A stretch of 64,000 bases of DNA, from NCBI GenBank assembly GCA_018340375.1, contig JAFFJZ010000008.1, forward strand, positions 3,968,001-4,032,000, read 5' to 3'. The notes under the pieces are model-generated. The model was not told the origin of the DNA. It searched no databases and saw only the letters and a program-made list of their open reading frames with translations. Shown here piece after piece: positions 23,132 to 35,029 of the stretch (the first letter of the stretch is position 1; every line of letters starts with the position of its first letter). Position numbers and translations under genes: made by a program. Source of the stretch: Gonatopus flavifemur (lineage: Eukaryota > Arthropoda > Insecta > Hymenoptera > Dryinidae).

Positions 23132-23416
23132 GGTTTCACTGCTCTCGTTGTAAGCTCCTTTTAAGCTCCATTTAATAAATAAAGTGCCATAATTAAGACA
23201 AACACACGCAGCAACCTGTGATAAACTACCCTTATTCTCCTGCGATATTGCTGGGGTAGATAGACACCTAGTCGAAATCCCAGAAGACTCATACGATACG
23301 ATTAAAACGACTTGACTAAGGGAAATCCTTGTCACGGTAGAACTCTATAGACGTACGTAATTCCATAAATCTGTTTCGGGCAGCAAAGAAAGGAATCATC
23401 GGTTCGTGAAGAAGAA
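23132..23416 (+). other. grh: Likely 5' UTR part of the first grh coding exon
   Basis: A strong acceptor (CTGTTTTTTTTGTGTTCGCAG, AG at 23130-23131) precedes this stretch. In the frame of the grh start codon a TAA occurs at 23366-23368, so translation does not begin further upstream. An alternative acceptor at 23381-23383 (TTTCGGGCAG) would shorten the exon. Confidence 0.45.
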
Positions 23417-23479
23417 ATGTCGACGTGCACCGAAGAAGCTGATAATACATCTCTACACATGCAAGAAGCACTATCTCCG
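23417..23479 (+). CDS. grh: grainyhead transcription factor, coding exon 1 (N-terminus)
   Basis: The exon encodes 21 residues, MSTCTEEADNTS followed by LHMQEALSP. The codon for Pro ends exactly at 23479 and a GTTAGT donor follows (phase 0). The ATG is preceded by GAAGAA and by an in-frame stop at 23366. I link it to the exon at 43129 because the junction reads EALSP|VQEGP, as in Drosophila Grh ...ASLSPIQQG..., and because both are + strand and in phase. Grainyhead is a nuclear DNA-binding factor of epidermal differentiation, cuticle repair and neuroblast timing. This exon is only its extreme N-terminus and contains no DNA-binding domain. It is too short to be recognised alone; the call depends on exon 2 and on the clean splice phase. 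Confidence 0.8.
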
Positions 23480-23573
23480 GTTAGTTGGAATTATTACTTC
23501 ACCCAAATCATTCATATCCTTTCATCAACAAAAATAAGATATAGGAGACTTCTTTTCTAATTATCACTGCAAA

Positions 23574-23780
23574 TACCGTAAAACGGGGTTACTTTTATTT
23601 TTAAGAGTAACTTTGACAGCCCTTGGGCCGCTTCAACGGAGCGCCAAAGTACGGTTTAAACGAGTGCGGAACGAAATCGCGTGACCTTGTGTGACGGCGC
23701 ATACGTTGAATCATACTTTAAAGCGGCACAAGGACTTTCAAAGTTACTCTTAAAAGTCGAAATAATCCCGTTTCACGGTA
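23574..23780. mobile_element. 207-bp foldback close to the exon 1 donor
   Basis: TACCGTAAAACGGGGTTACT at 23574 is inverted at its right end (CCCGTTTCACGGTA, ending 23780). TTTTAAGAGTAACTTTGA and the AAGCGGC-/GCCGCTT-type segments also pair. The arms extend about 60 bp and both ends carry TA. It lies 94 bases after the exon 1 donor. Confidence 0.8.
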
Positions 23781-24652
23781 CCTAGTACTAGAGCGACCTA
23801 TGTGTGCCCAAACGTTGGGTCATTCTTGATCCAAGATTGGCTGGCCTCATCCAAGAATGGATCAAAATTGGCTCAATGTTTATTCATAAATGTGAACGTT
23901 ATTTCCCAACTGCTGATCCTTGACAAACAACGTTGGTATTTCAGCGTTACTACAAAATTACAACGGTTGTTGACTCAATATGTGCAACCAACGTTATTTA
24001 TTAATGTTGTGCCAAAACTGTTCCAATTCTTGGGGTTGATTCAAATTCCGCCATTTCTGCTCGGGTCAATTCAGTAATTGACAATTGTATGTGAATTTTC
24101 AAAACTAAAAATTTATATTTTTATCATCATATATTATTGAAAAGATTGCATTTATATTTTAACATACATTTTGAGATTCAAAAATTTAGTCGACGTGGCT
24201 TAAGGTATCAAGATTGACACTGACACACGAGTACTCACACGTTTTATCAATCGACCTAACATCAAAGTAAAACACGAAAACGCTTATAACACGTCTGCGC
24301 CAAACTTGCACCCATATTTAAGCCCCAAACACTTTCGTAATAAATCTGAAAATTAGCGAGACTCCCAATTCAAAACCAAGAAACTTGTTATACAGCTGCA
24401 TCAGACCTGCACGCTTGTGTTCGCCCGCAACAAGTACTCATGTGGAAATTGAAACTCGTCCTTGTACTGGCGCGGTACCGTTGCCGGTGTGGCCAATACT
24501 GTAAAATTCAAACAAACATCATAGGGGCAGTTGATTCGACTGTACACAGATAAACTTGAATTGATAACAACGTTTAACATAAGGTCCAGTACTGGAATTG
24601 TAAACCTATATTGACACAACTGTGGAATTTTGATACAAACAATGATATCCTC
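23781..24652. other. Intron stretch with weak repeats
   Basis: 23800-24065 has recurrent CCAAGAATGG/CAACGTT motifs, and 24460-24610 has scattered GTACTGG motifs recalling the family at 2588 and 59530. Neither has a clear boundary. Confidence 0.35.
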
Positions 24653-24812
24653 AAAAACACAACATCTAAAACTTCGCGAAAAATGTTGTATAAGACATCT
24701 CTCAGATACCTAACAGTATCTTTTGAAGCATGGTCTGAAAGATGTCTATTAAATATCTAAAAGACGTCATATGCAAGATTTTTCGCGAAATTTTAGACAT
24801 TGTGTTTGTTGG
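24653..24812. mobile_element. 160-bp foldback (AACACAA ends)
   Basis: AAAACACAACATCTAAAACT and TCGCGAAAAATGTTGTAT at the left pair with ATGCAAGATTTTTCGCGAAA and TTTTAGACATTGTGTTTG at the right. GACATCT motifs fill the interior. Confidence 0.7.
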
Positions 24813-24815
24813 GAT

Positions 24816-25275
24816 GGCCGAATTCAACTCAATGAAAACTCATAGCTGCTTGAACAAGCAGGCGGCTGCAACTCATACGAGAACTCTTGAAAGATATTTG
24901 CACGCCCTCTCAAAAGTTGATTCACATGCGAAATGAGAATCAAAATGGCGGTCTGGTATATCGAGATCACCTCAAAATTATTCTGATTTTGAGACATTGA
25001 TAGTATTTAAAAAATAAAGTGTGAAAATGAGGAGAGTGTGAATCCAAATTATCTGTGGTCATATATAATTTGATTTTACCATGTTGATGGTGTTCCAAAA
25101 TCTAAATTGATCTGCAGCATAATTTTGAGGTTATCTCACTATACCAGGCCACCATTTTGATTCTCAGTTCACATGAAAATAAACCTTTGAGAGGGTGCTT
25201 AAATACGTCCTGAGTGCCCTCATTTGAGCTGCCACTTCCTGGCAAAAAGCTCCAGTTGAGCCGAATCCAATGATA
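24816..25275. mobile_element. Large foldback of about 450 bp
   Basis: The strongest arms are 24899-24975 (GCACGCCCTCTCAAAAG, CACATGCG, TGAGAATCAAAATGGCGGTC, ATCACCTCAAAATTA) and their inverse at 25120-25200. Weaker pairing continues outward (GGCCGAATTCAACTC near 24816 against GAGCCGAATCC near 25262). It is non-coding. Confidence 0.7.
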
Positions 25276-25485
25276 CGTTTAGTGACGATAGCCTCCTGAT
25301 TTATGTCTCAAATGATAGAAAAAAGATCTGCTGACTCATTCATAAAAAATACGTAAATTTCATACGGTTGATAAAATCAAGATATTCAATGCGTAATGAA
25401 ATGATTTCAGTTTCGTCAACTTCGTTGCTTCTTTCCTCCTGTTGTTTTTCTTTTTCCACAAGCATTTCATACCTGCGACACTTAC
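25276..25485. other. Intron spacer
   Basis: Nothing recognised apart from the end of a minus-strand frame described in the next entry. Confidence 0.35.
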
Positions 25486-25626
25486 TTCTTCTCCAATATT
25501 CTTGTTCTTGCTTACGCTCCATTACCACCCGTCGCGGAAAATGACAAAAAAGAAGACCGTTCTCTGTTTCGGATCTCGAGAATGGTTTGACTGATATACG
25601 TATACCTGAACACCACTGTGGCGACC
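25486..25626 (-). other. Candidate exon of an unknown minus-strand transcript
   Basis: On the minus strand a long pyrimidine tract ending TTGTATTTTCAG precedes position 25626. The 141-base segment is followed by a consensus donor (GAAGAA|GTAAGT at 25485-25480). The segment is richer in CpG than its flanks. One frame is open throughout and contains MERKQEQEYWRR; if unspliced it continues as a charged, Glu/Lys-rich stretch to about 25340. The other two frames are also open for more than 30 codons, so coding status is unclear. I recognise no family. It may be a chance pairing of splice-like signals. Confidence 0.2.
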
Positions 25627-27214
25627 CTGAAAATACAACAACCAAAGCAAATTGAAGAGGAGACAAAAACAAACGACACACGGAAAGCTCTTCACTCTGT
25701 CAAGCTTTATAATGAAATTTAATTGAGGGAGAATTCTTCTGCCATTACTCCTCGTGATCATTCAACAACATCAAATACATGCATGAAGTTAAAAGTCATT
25801 CATTTTCAAGATCGTAAAACGAGTCGATGACCGAAAGAAAAAAAATGATCTTCTCATTTTATACCAATTCTTCAGTCATAGTTTTATCTGACACTTGAAG
25901 AGGGATAATGTATCTTTTGACGAATCTTACCGCGTGACAGGTATACAGTATTCGAAGCTCGATGACCGAAGATTTAACTTGACAGCATTAGGACTCCTTG
26001 AATCAAAGATAGTCAGTGGTTCTCAATTCAATTACAGTTGAAGGTATATTAAATGTGTATCGTGTTTTTAATGAGGCAAAACTCGATGCTTGAATTGAGA
26101 GCAATTCAATATTTTTCGTGTCTTTAGTTCAATCCATTAGAAAATTTTATGAAGCCCGCTGGAATGTCTACTGATCCAAGATTAGTCATTGATTTGATAA
26201 TGATTCGGACCTGGGTTGTTTGAAAAATCATAAAAAGTTGTAATTATTGGACAGTTATGTATTTTACAAATAAGATACAGATCGTATACCACATGTATTC
26301 TCATTCCAAACCCCAGAGTCAGTGGCACATTCATTTCAGGTATTTCAACAAGCACACAAAGATTTTTAGAATTTCGTTTAGGAATCCACATGATTTAGGA
26401 TAGCAACCCCTTAACTTTCGAGAGGATGAAAAAAAAGTTATACGAACGTGTAAAAACATACCTGACTGTCTATTTCATGAAACTCAAGTACATTTATGCG
26501 GATAGAGAGTGAAATTTCGATGATTATCAATAACATTTGCGAGCTCCGCTAAGAAAATGGGCATCTATCCCATGGCTTGAAGAACTGCGAGATGCAATTA
26601 TTTTCGTATCTGTAAAAAAAATGAACTGCAGTCAAAGATTCTGCGCATCACATCTGTAAAGTATTTGGTCAGAATAATTACGGGTGAATTACATGTAAAT
26701 CCAATACGCTGCTGTATTTCTAGCGAATCACCTCCACTTACTGCTTGTTCGCACGCAACAAGCATATAACTTATGTGTCTGCACAAAACGTTCTTTCGAG
26801 ATTTTTAAGTGTTAGGCGCTGTTACGAGCACTTTTATATGATTCATGTGCCTTATTATAAACAAATGGACAAAGGTCATTATTCCAAGGTGCTCGCCAAA
26901 TGTTAAAATCCCAATCAAAATGAAGCATTGAGATTTCTAGGACGTTCGAAATATCAGTAATTTCAAAATTCATGGATTGATACAATTTTCTTGGTATTTT
27001 TTTATAATTTCATTGCACGCAATGAGAGTTGTCGGTTTAATACCGATGGAAGGGTTTATTGCACGGAGGTGCTCATGAATGTGATCACAATCATTCATAC
27101 TTTCACTCATTCGTTTGCAGTAACCACCACGTGAACATTTTTGCCCTCAGCATTTCAAACATCCATTATGTTCTCTAAATGTTAACAAAGAGTTCTCTGA
27201 TGCGTCTATTTCAA
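25627..27214. other. Intron spacer, nothing recognised
   Basis: AT-rich DNA without structured repeats or exon-like segments. Confidence 0.45.
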
Positions 27215-27300
27215 AAATCTTTAAGAACACCGTTCTTATGAGGTCTGGAAGTTATCAGAAAGTTGACTTAGATCACATTCTGATAACTTTCAGGACTCAC
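27215..27300. repeat. Small imperfect hairpin
   Basis: GAGGTCTGGAAGTTATCAGA pairs with TCTGATAACTTTCAGGACTC around a short loop. Confidence 0.5.
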
Positions 27301-29149
27301 AAGGAAATCCCCTAAAAGATTTCTGGATCAACGCCTTAGAGAACTTTCTGTTATGAATATTTGAAATGTTGAGGAGAAAAATGTTCACTGGGCCGTACTG
27401 TTTTCTCTCAGGGTATACTAGATATTCATAAACATGAGAATTCATAAAGCACTGTGCTGCTGTCTGGGGATAATGCACTGTTTTCAAAAAGTAAGACCAG
27501 TTTTTCAATTTAAACTGCGCAGATATGCTGAATATTACAATTATTTTTCTTTCTGACATCTGTGCAAAATTCCACATCATAAATGTCATTGGTGTTTGAT
27601 CTACGCTTAATTTTGCACGACGACAGAAGTGATTGCGGTGATTTTTATAACGTCATCATTACGTGGAATTTAGAAATCAGTTGAAGGTATTATTCACAAT
27701 TTTTTTTCAATTATAAAAGTAGAAAAATTATTCTTGCACAGAACCCTTTGGATAGTATAAAAGTATAATTTTTTTGAAATAAAATCTATTAATATATATC
27801 ATTCGTATTGAAAAAATTATATATGATATTTAATATAAAATATATTTGATATTTTTCAAGATACTGTGATATATATTGTAGTAAAAAAAGGCAAGAACAA
27901 TGAGATCGCGGTTTCACATTCTGTAAATTCGGAGCAGAACTTGCTTTCCGTTTGACTGAATGTTGGAGATTTCGATGCATGGCTTGATATGTCAGATGGA
28001 ATAGTCTGTCTGAAGAGCTACATGTTTGTCGACTGTGGGAAGAATGTTTGGTATAAAATTACACACAAAATGTTGAATCATCTATAAGTCATCGAATGTC
28101 ATTCATCCATTTATTATCCTCCTTCTATACAATATTGTTCATCGAATAATACGCATTTAAATGAAAAAAAAATACATCGTTGATTTGATTACAATTTAAT
28201 ACGAGCGTGTGAGATACCAAAGGTCATTTAAAACAAAATCCGAAAGCGAAAATCCAATTACATGTGATTGCTGCAGCAATATAAACATTCATATGCAATG
28301 TAAAAAATTTCCATTGTTACACGGAAAAGAATAATCTGTCCATTCAACCAAAATAGTGATTATTTTCACCGCAAGTTAGCATAAAATTCGAGATAGGTAC
28401 AAAGCTTAGCGATACATCGTACAAAATCTATATTAAATATAATAAAAAAGTACAACAATATATTTGTAACCAGATTACCAGGAATAATCGAAACAAATTG
28501 TGGTAAAGTATACCGCAGAAATTGAGTTCAATGTATCCATAAATTTTTACTGAGTGTGGTATAAAAAAAAATTTTCCCATATCCTCACTGTACTTACCGT
28601 CAGTAAATGTTCAGAATATGTTTTCCCTATTTGAGAAATTCTTATTCCTTGAAGGGGTCCGAACTTGCCCACCTAACCGATAACCTACCTGAAGAACTGG
28701 TCCTAACAGTTTGAGTTAACACGCGATACGGTTATGTGGTAGTTTGTTGTCACCTGTGTGGAAATTTGTTCCAGACAGTAATTGAGCCCTGATTAATTTT
28801 CCATATCAATGTTTAGGCCCCAGTAAGGATTCAATACAGGACCTATATAGCAATGTCACGCTTTTGTATTTAGGCCCTATATGATTTTCCAACCTAGGTT
28901 CAATATAGACCGGTATAGAGAATCTCAATGAATTGTATTCATTTCCTAAAGCGGCAAAATTTGTGGATACATGGAAAATTGTTCACCCAAGCAGTACAAC
29001 CGCGTACATAGAAGAATCATAGAATATTCTTATTACCTACATGGATTTAGTATAGCAATATGTTCACGAAAATGAATGTTCTATGCACGTGCCATGGAAT
29101 ATTTTCAGCTATACCAAACGAATATAAGCAAATGGCATTTTCACACCGT
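27301..29149. other. Intron spacer, nothing recognised
   Basis: AT-rich; 28770-28920 has short recurrent TAGGCCC/GGACCTATAT motifs. No gene, RNA or clear element boundary. Confidence 0.4.
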
Positions 29150-30327
29150 GCATTTTCACGGAGAGCGTGGGAAAACACCGAAAAAGTTCGTAGACGACGA
29201 ATTACAAGGCTGGTTGAATGAAGATGATACTCAAACTCAACAAGAACTCGCGGATCAACTAAATGTGACGCAGAAAGTCGTTTGAAAGCCATGAGAAAGA
29301 TTCAAAAACTGGGAAAATGGGTTCCTCATGAACTGAATGAAAGACAGTAAGAAAATCGAAAAACCACTTGTGAAATGCTGTTCAACAGATACAGAAGAAA
29401 GTCATTGCTCCATCGAATTGTGACAGGTGATAAAGAATGGATATATTTTGAGAATTCTGAGCGTCGGAAATCATGGGGGAATCCAGGCGAATCATCGACA
29501 TCCACTGGAAGTCCAAATCGTTTTGGAAAGAAGACAATGCTCTGTATTTGATGGGATCAGAAGGGTGTAAACTAATATAGCTCCTAAAACTTGGGCAAAC
29601 CGTCAACAGCGAATGATCGACTTGAATCGCGCATTGCGTGAAAAACGACCGGAATATGGAAAAAGGCTACATAAAGTCATCTTGCTGCACTATAATGCCC
29701 CATCACACACAGCAAAACGGGTCAGGGAAAAGATCAGAGGAACGATACTACCACATGCGGCTCATTCTCCAGACTCGGCTCCGTCCGATTATCATCTATT
29801 CGCGTCAATGGGACACACTCTCGCTGCACAACGCTTCAATTCGTATGAAAATGTAGGAGAATGGCTCGATAACTGGTTCGCTTCAAAAGAGGAACTGTTT
29901 TTTTGGCGTGGCATTCATGAACTGCCGGAAAGGTGGGACAAACGCATAAACAGCAATTGCGATTATTTCGAATAGAATATTGTTTATTATTTTCAAACAA
30001 CAAACATGCGATTTCTACAACAAAATTCCGGTTTCACACACTGCTAGAAATTTCTGATTGAATTTCCAATTACATGTAAGGAAGCAAAAGTTATTCACGT
30101 AATTGAAAAATTTATTGGAATTTCAATTACATTTGAATGAGATTCCAGTTACGAAAATGTATATTAATGTATATAATATAATGTAGTAAAAATTTTAAAT
30201 TCAGTTGCGTGGAAATGAATTCTCATTTCAATTACCAAGAATTGGAAGTTTCATTTGCAAATGTGCATGAAAAATATATTAAATTTCAAGACATTTCTAA
30301 GTATTCAGTGTACTTGTACACCTGGTA
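29150..30327 (+). mobile_element. Mos1-like mariner, decayed, with a nested MITE
   Basis: Transposase homology (mauritiana subfamily) starts at GERGKTPKKFVDDELQ. It runs through NEDDTQTQQELADQLNVTQ and, after a frameshift near 29280, IQKLGKWVPHELNERQ, TGDKEWIYFEN, GKKTMLCIWWDQKGV, LNRALREKRPEYGKRLHKVI, NAPSHTA and SAPSDYHLFASMGH, ending in PERWDKRINSNCDYFE at 29972. There are several frame changes and internal stops. The second catalytic Asp is Tyr (codon 29691-29693), and only 26 residues separate it from the third Asp (34 in intact mariners). The first about 70 residues and the 5' terminus are missing. The 3' terminus is split: AATTCCGGTTTCA at about 30023-30035 and TACTTGTACACCTGG at 30311-30325, followed by TA. 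Confidence 0.85.
30034..30312 (+). mobile_element. MITE, ACACTGT-type ends, copy 2, nested in the mariner end
   Basis: It is homologous throughout to 16218-16487 (GAAATTTCTG, CAATTACATGT, TATATAATATA, TTCAAGACATTT, CAGTGTA). Removing it restores a mariner terminus that matches 10390-10417. The insertion point is a TA inside that terminus. Confidence 0.8.
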
Positions 30328-33117
30328 TAAGAAAAAAGGTTGGCATTACTTCGTTTCTCAATCCAATTTTATTCAGTGTTAGAGGGGTTGAGCCTTTTCA
30401 GATTTCGAGGAAAGTAATGAACCAATTCTATTTCTTTTCTGTAGAAATTCCATAAATTTTTGCTTACACTAGAAAAATTGTTCCCCGAGCCTTGCCAGTA
30501 ATCTTCATAACTTGACGCCCGTGGTCAAGACCCGTGGCCCGTGGACGCACAGTGCTGTTCCATTGAAAAATAAGAAGACAAAACAAAGATGAAGAATTTC
30601 CAGAAAATCACATCAAATTATATGAAATTTATTCTTCCTGTTCGCATAATTTGTGATGTAGCATTGACAACAGAATATTGACGATGAACAAGAATCACGG
30701 AAATCACAAATACTTCATCCGCAATAACAAGCATCAAAAAAATCTCAACGCACGAATCATTTGTTAACTTTTCTGCCCTCGGCGCATAGTTAACGATGTT
30801 GCGTATAGCGTTTTTTCTTATTCCAACGTTGTAAAATAGACAGGCCAAAATAGAAAGAGACTAAATCTGAATTACATGTGTTCCAGTGCACATATGAACA
30901 TTCTACTATAGGTGGTGAACAGTTTTATAAAAATTCGGATTCCATATCTCAAGCATAATAATGCTTCAATTTCATGCGTAATGCAATATTCAACTCGAAG
31001 GAAACATCAACATTTATTTGCAAAAAATCTAGAAAATGTCATATTGGAATGTACATAAAACTATGAACGAGTTATTCAAGATCGTGACACACATGCACCT
31101 TTCTAATAATGGAATCCTCACATCAAATCATACAAATGCTCAAGAAATAACCTATTGCATATTTATCATAAATACAGCTCAACAAGTAGTTCAATGAAAT
31201 TAATATGGAGTGTATGATTCTCAATGTCAACATGAGTATTTCTAACCTTACCCCAGCATATATGAGTACCGGTCCCATTCTGGCCCGATCTAAAGCCAAA
31301 ATAGACAGAATGGTGCATACGCCATGTTACATACCGAACGGTGTAATCAGCGCAACTCATTCAGCCTTGTTATCATCATAAACGACTGCTTTTTGTGGAT
31401 CCAAAATATTCATAAATAACATTCCAATGTTGCATGTAACATCTTAATTACTGTTTAGACGGCTCTTAACTTTCTTCGACTTTCAACTATATATATCTAT
31501 ATATATATACGTACACATCACTTTCGTTCACTCCTCACGAAGATCGTTAAAACAACACTCGTAACAAGCTGTCACAACTGAAATCTCGTGATTGATTGTC
31601 CTTATGTCATTCGAACGATTCAGCTACCAAATAAATCATAAACTAGAAGCGCACTGAGAAACTGATGAAAAAAAACGAGAAGATTAAATTGAAACAACTG
31701 AGTAATTTGTCTACCATAAAATACTCAACGATTATTATACGAGGAAAGATTATTCTATCATACGTAAAACGTAATGTGAAATATATGTTTCTATACAGAA
31801 TCAACATTCTTTCGATCGCATTAAGCAAATGGTACGTTCGTCATCCATTCGACACACCTATACTTTTGTATTGAAAAGTAGAAAGAAGAAAGAGAATGGA
31901 TAGGGAAGAGAGAAGTAGAAGCATGAGACTTACATCGATTCCATCGAAATGACTTTTGAAATTTCTCTCCTGTAGGTAAGAACGTGATGCGCTGTTCGTA
32001 CAAAAGAAAACCCCTGTCTTCTTCGCTATTATCGCTGATTATGAAGTTAATACGTAACATTCTTCCGGTCGAACTTGAATGAAAGAATGGTCATTCTTTT
32101 GCTCGTACACCTTGTGAATACATACACCACGTGAAAAAAAACTTGCAATATTCTCTTGAAGCGAATGGATTTCATTTGGAGAATCTTAAAAGATAAACAA
32201 CAAGAATAATTCTGAATTATGGATTATACTCACTTTTTTTGCTTGAATCAACGATGTTTGTTCGAATCCTATCATCTTTGCATCATTTATCCAAATTAGA
32301 TACAGCTGTTTCATGATGGAATATAAATATCCTGTTAACGGTGATTTTGAGTCACACCCATGCAGAAATTGCTGAAGTCTAGACAGAAGTGAGAATACAT
32401 AGCACTTACACCAGTTGTCGTGGGCACAGGCTTGTCTAGATGGAAATACCAACACTCGGATGTTGACTCGTATTTTGTTGTATAAGAAAAACAGAGGTGG
32501 AAAATACTATCATTTTCATGAATTATGTTTGGTGCATGTGATCACTTCTTTTACATTTTGTGAAAGTTTGCAATATTTGTTGAAGATAATATCCGCTGCA
32601 TTTTATATAAAACAAAGGTGTTTAGATTTTATAAAATCATTTGTCAAAAATGTACATAATTTCGATTCTATTTTCATATAATTCTGTGATTTGAAATATA
32701 AATTTATGATTGGAAGAATATTCGTTTTAGGAGAAGTAAAATATGTTTCTGAATTTTGCATCATTTATAGAAACTAAACGAGAATTTAAACTCAGAAAAT
32801 CTGATAAATCATTTGTCATTCGTCTTTTCGAATGAACTCATTAGAATGGGAAACATCGGTTCAAAAAAGTACTACAAGGTTTTGGATCTTCAACAGCTGA
32901 GTATGTTTGTTAATTGGAACTGATATTCACTTTGAAATTTTGATGGGAACTCATAAACAAATTTGAGGGGTTTTGATCAACCTGGTGCAAGTTTCAATAT
33001 AAAACAAACATCCGAACAGTAGGGATTCGATGCAGTGATTTCGATTCTTGGAGGATGAACATTACATACAAGTTTGTGTGGTGTTTTCGAGAAATTAATA
33101 CGTAGGAACAGAGCATA
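30328..33117. other. Intron spacer, nothing firm
   Basis: AT-rich DNA. A short (TA)n-like run lies at 31487-31511. No coding exon or clear element was recognised. Confidence 0.45.
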
Positions 33118-33375
33118 GTACACTGTAAAACATACGGGAAGTTTTTCTTCACACTGTTGATGGATTTCGTCCCTTTATCGTAGGGAAATTGCTCTTCTAT
33201 CGAAAATGATGGATTTTTCCACCACCTTGAAGAATTATTTTGTTTTTTGAGTGTTGAATCCTCCATAAATGAGGGAAAATTCCACCAAATTATGGTAAGA
33301 AATTCCCCACTTGTGAAGTAACTTTGCTGCCATCATTTTTTGGGGGAAAATTCCACAATCATTTTGTACATTGTA
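33118..33375. repeat. Possible MITE with TACACTGTA-type ends
   Basis: The left end TACACTGTAAAACATA and the reversed right end TACAATGTACAAAATGA are similar, and GGAAAATTCCACC/GGAATTTTC motifs recur inside. The arms are weak, so this is tentative. Confidence 0.35.
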
Positions 33376-33929
33376 GCGGGTACCAGAGTGTAATAATATT
33401 TATTATATATTTGAATAATTAATTCGACACAATTGTATGAATCTTGACTTACAGTGTGATCATGTGTGCAGCCACACTGTTTTTTTCTTATATCTCAAAA
33501 TATCCTCAAATGGAAGATAAACACGAAACACGAGCTGCAGCAAAATAATGCAATTCAACATCTATCTCGAGTCAAAAAATTTTGACGGCTTTTTGTAGAA
33601 TCCAGTTTAAATTCCTCGTGCAACAAATAAAAGTGATTGAGGAGAAATTCAGATTGGAATTGTAAAAAAGTTTTGTTTGAATATTCTAGTTCAAGCAATG
33701 ATCGTGTATGTGAAATTTTCGAAGAAGTACTGAAATAAATACAAAATTTTCTTACTATTGTCAATAAACAGATTTTATGAGTAATTAATCATTTTAAACG
33801 CCTGTTGACGATGAGAAAGATTCAATGATACAATGAGTCAATGAAAGTTACAGAATGATTCAAAATAAGTTAAAAAAACATACGAGGAGAATAAGATAAA
33901 GGCATTAAAATTTGGTCACAGTTGATGTA
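33376..33929. other. Intron spacer, nothing recognised
   Basis: AT-rich, no structured repeat or exon. Confidence 0.4.
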
Positions 33930-34150
33930 TCAATCGTTGAACCGAAAAAATGATCAACTGATTCACTGTTCAATCGGAATTCCATTTGATTGAATTGAAC
34001 GATTAATGAATCGATCAATCGATTAATCGGGGACTCAAGCAATTAATCGATTATTTGGTTCATCGAGAAATTAACTGATTGAAAATCATCGGTTCAATCA
34101 ATTAATTGTTCATCGATGATTAATGTTTTTTAATTAATCAATTAATCACA
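33930..34150. other. Cluster of ATCGATTA/TTAATCGA motifs
   Basis: Over about 200 bases the motif ATTAATCGAT and its variants (TCGATCAATCGATTAATCGG, AATTAATCGATTATTTGG, CATCGATGATTAATG) recur on both strands. It could be a degenerate low-complexity repeat or a cluster of homeodomain-type sites (TAATC/ATTA). Confidence 0.35.
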
Positions 34151-34790
34151 CAGCTGTTTCATATAACATATAACTTCGGAGATAATCTGTTGTCTATACA
34201 CATAATGTGATATATTAATACTTAACTGTTAATCTATGATAGATCAATATGATAAACGATGAATACAAATAAGATTCTATTCCGAATCTATCACATTAAT
34301 GTGTAATAGATCAACAAATCAACTGTTGCTATGTCTATTATGCTATATTAGGTCAGTTTTCTGTGTTACTATACTCAGAAAATAAATAGTGGAGTCAACC
34401 CCGCAACAAAATTAACTTCAATTTTTAATAAAAAATTCACAAGCAATATAATGCTTGAGATCACTCATATCTAACTCGGCACCTCAATGAAGTAACAATG
34501 TTTATCTTTTGCCATAACCATTGATATGTAAACAAAAATATTATCAATTATGATAATAGAAGTATACATAAATAGATATTTACAAGTGGACATGTAAATC
34601 CAACTGATAAGAAGGAAAATCCTTGACAAATTAAGTCAGATATAATGTATTCCCATTAGGGTTTTGTTTGAAGAACTTGAAAAATACGCTGACCTTTTTT
34701 TCATAATGAAGAAAGTGGAAATAAACGCTATTGAAGCATATAATTGCAAATTATTTGAAGAACAAAGAATAAGTGGAATTCGACATACAG
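34151..34790. other. Intron spacer, nothing recognised
   Basis: AT-rich sequence without exon-like or repeat structure. Confidence 0.4.
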
Positions 34791-35001
34791 CACGTAGAGA
34801 AAATGAAAGTTCAATTCACTATTGAGTTATAACAATAGGAGAACATATTGACTTCCCAGTTGAATTCACTATGAAACATTGTAAATCTCATGTGAATTTT
34901 AATGCCATTTCATTGTAAACTCCATCATAAGTCATCAGTTTCTTTCTCGGTACAAAATACCATGATAAATTCAATTCTAAATTTCCTTTAGTGTGCATTT
35001 G
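34791..35001. mobile_element. Diverged MITE related to the outer element at 35703
   Basis: ATTGACTTCCCAGTTGAATT, CACTATGAAACATTGTAAAT here matches TACTGACTTTCCAATTAAAT, CACTGCAAAACATTGTAAAT at 35756-35797. The ends CACGTAGAGAAAATG and (reversed) GCACACTAAAGGAAATT are weakly inverted. Confidence 0.5.
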
Positions 35002-35029
35002 AATAATTTTGTACTGGAATTCACTAGCC

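Noticed and set aside
31487..31511. Possible promoter or origin at a TA-rich run
   Set aside because: A plain short (TA)n-like microsatellite in AT-rich DNA; no supporting motif.
32260..32275. GTTCGAATCC-like B-box suggesting a tRNA gene
   Set aside because: No acceptor stem, A-box or anticodon arm can be formed around it.
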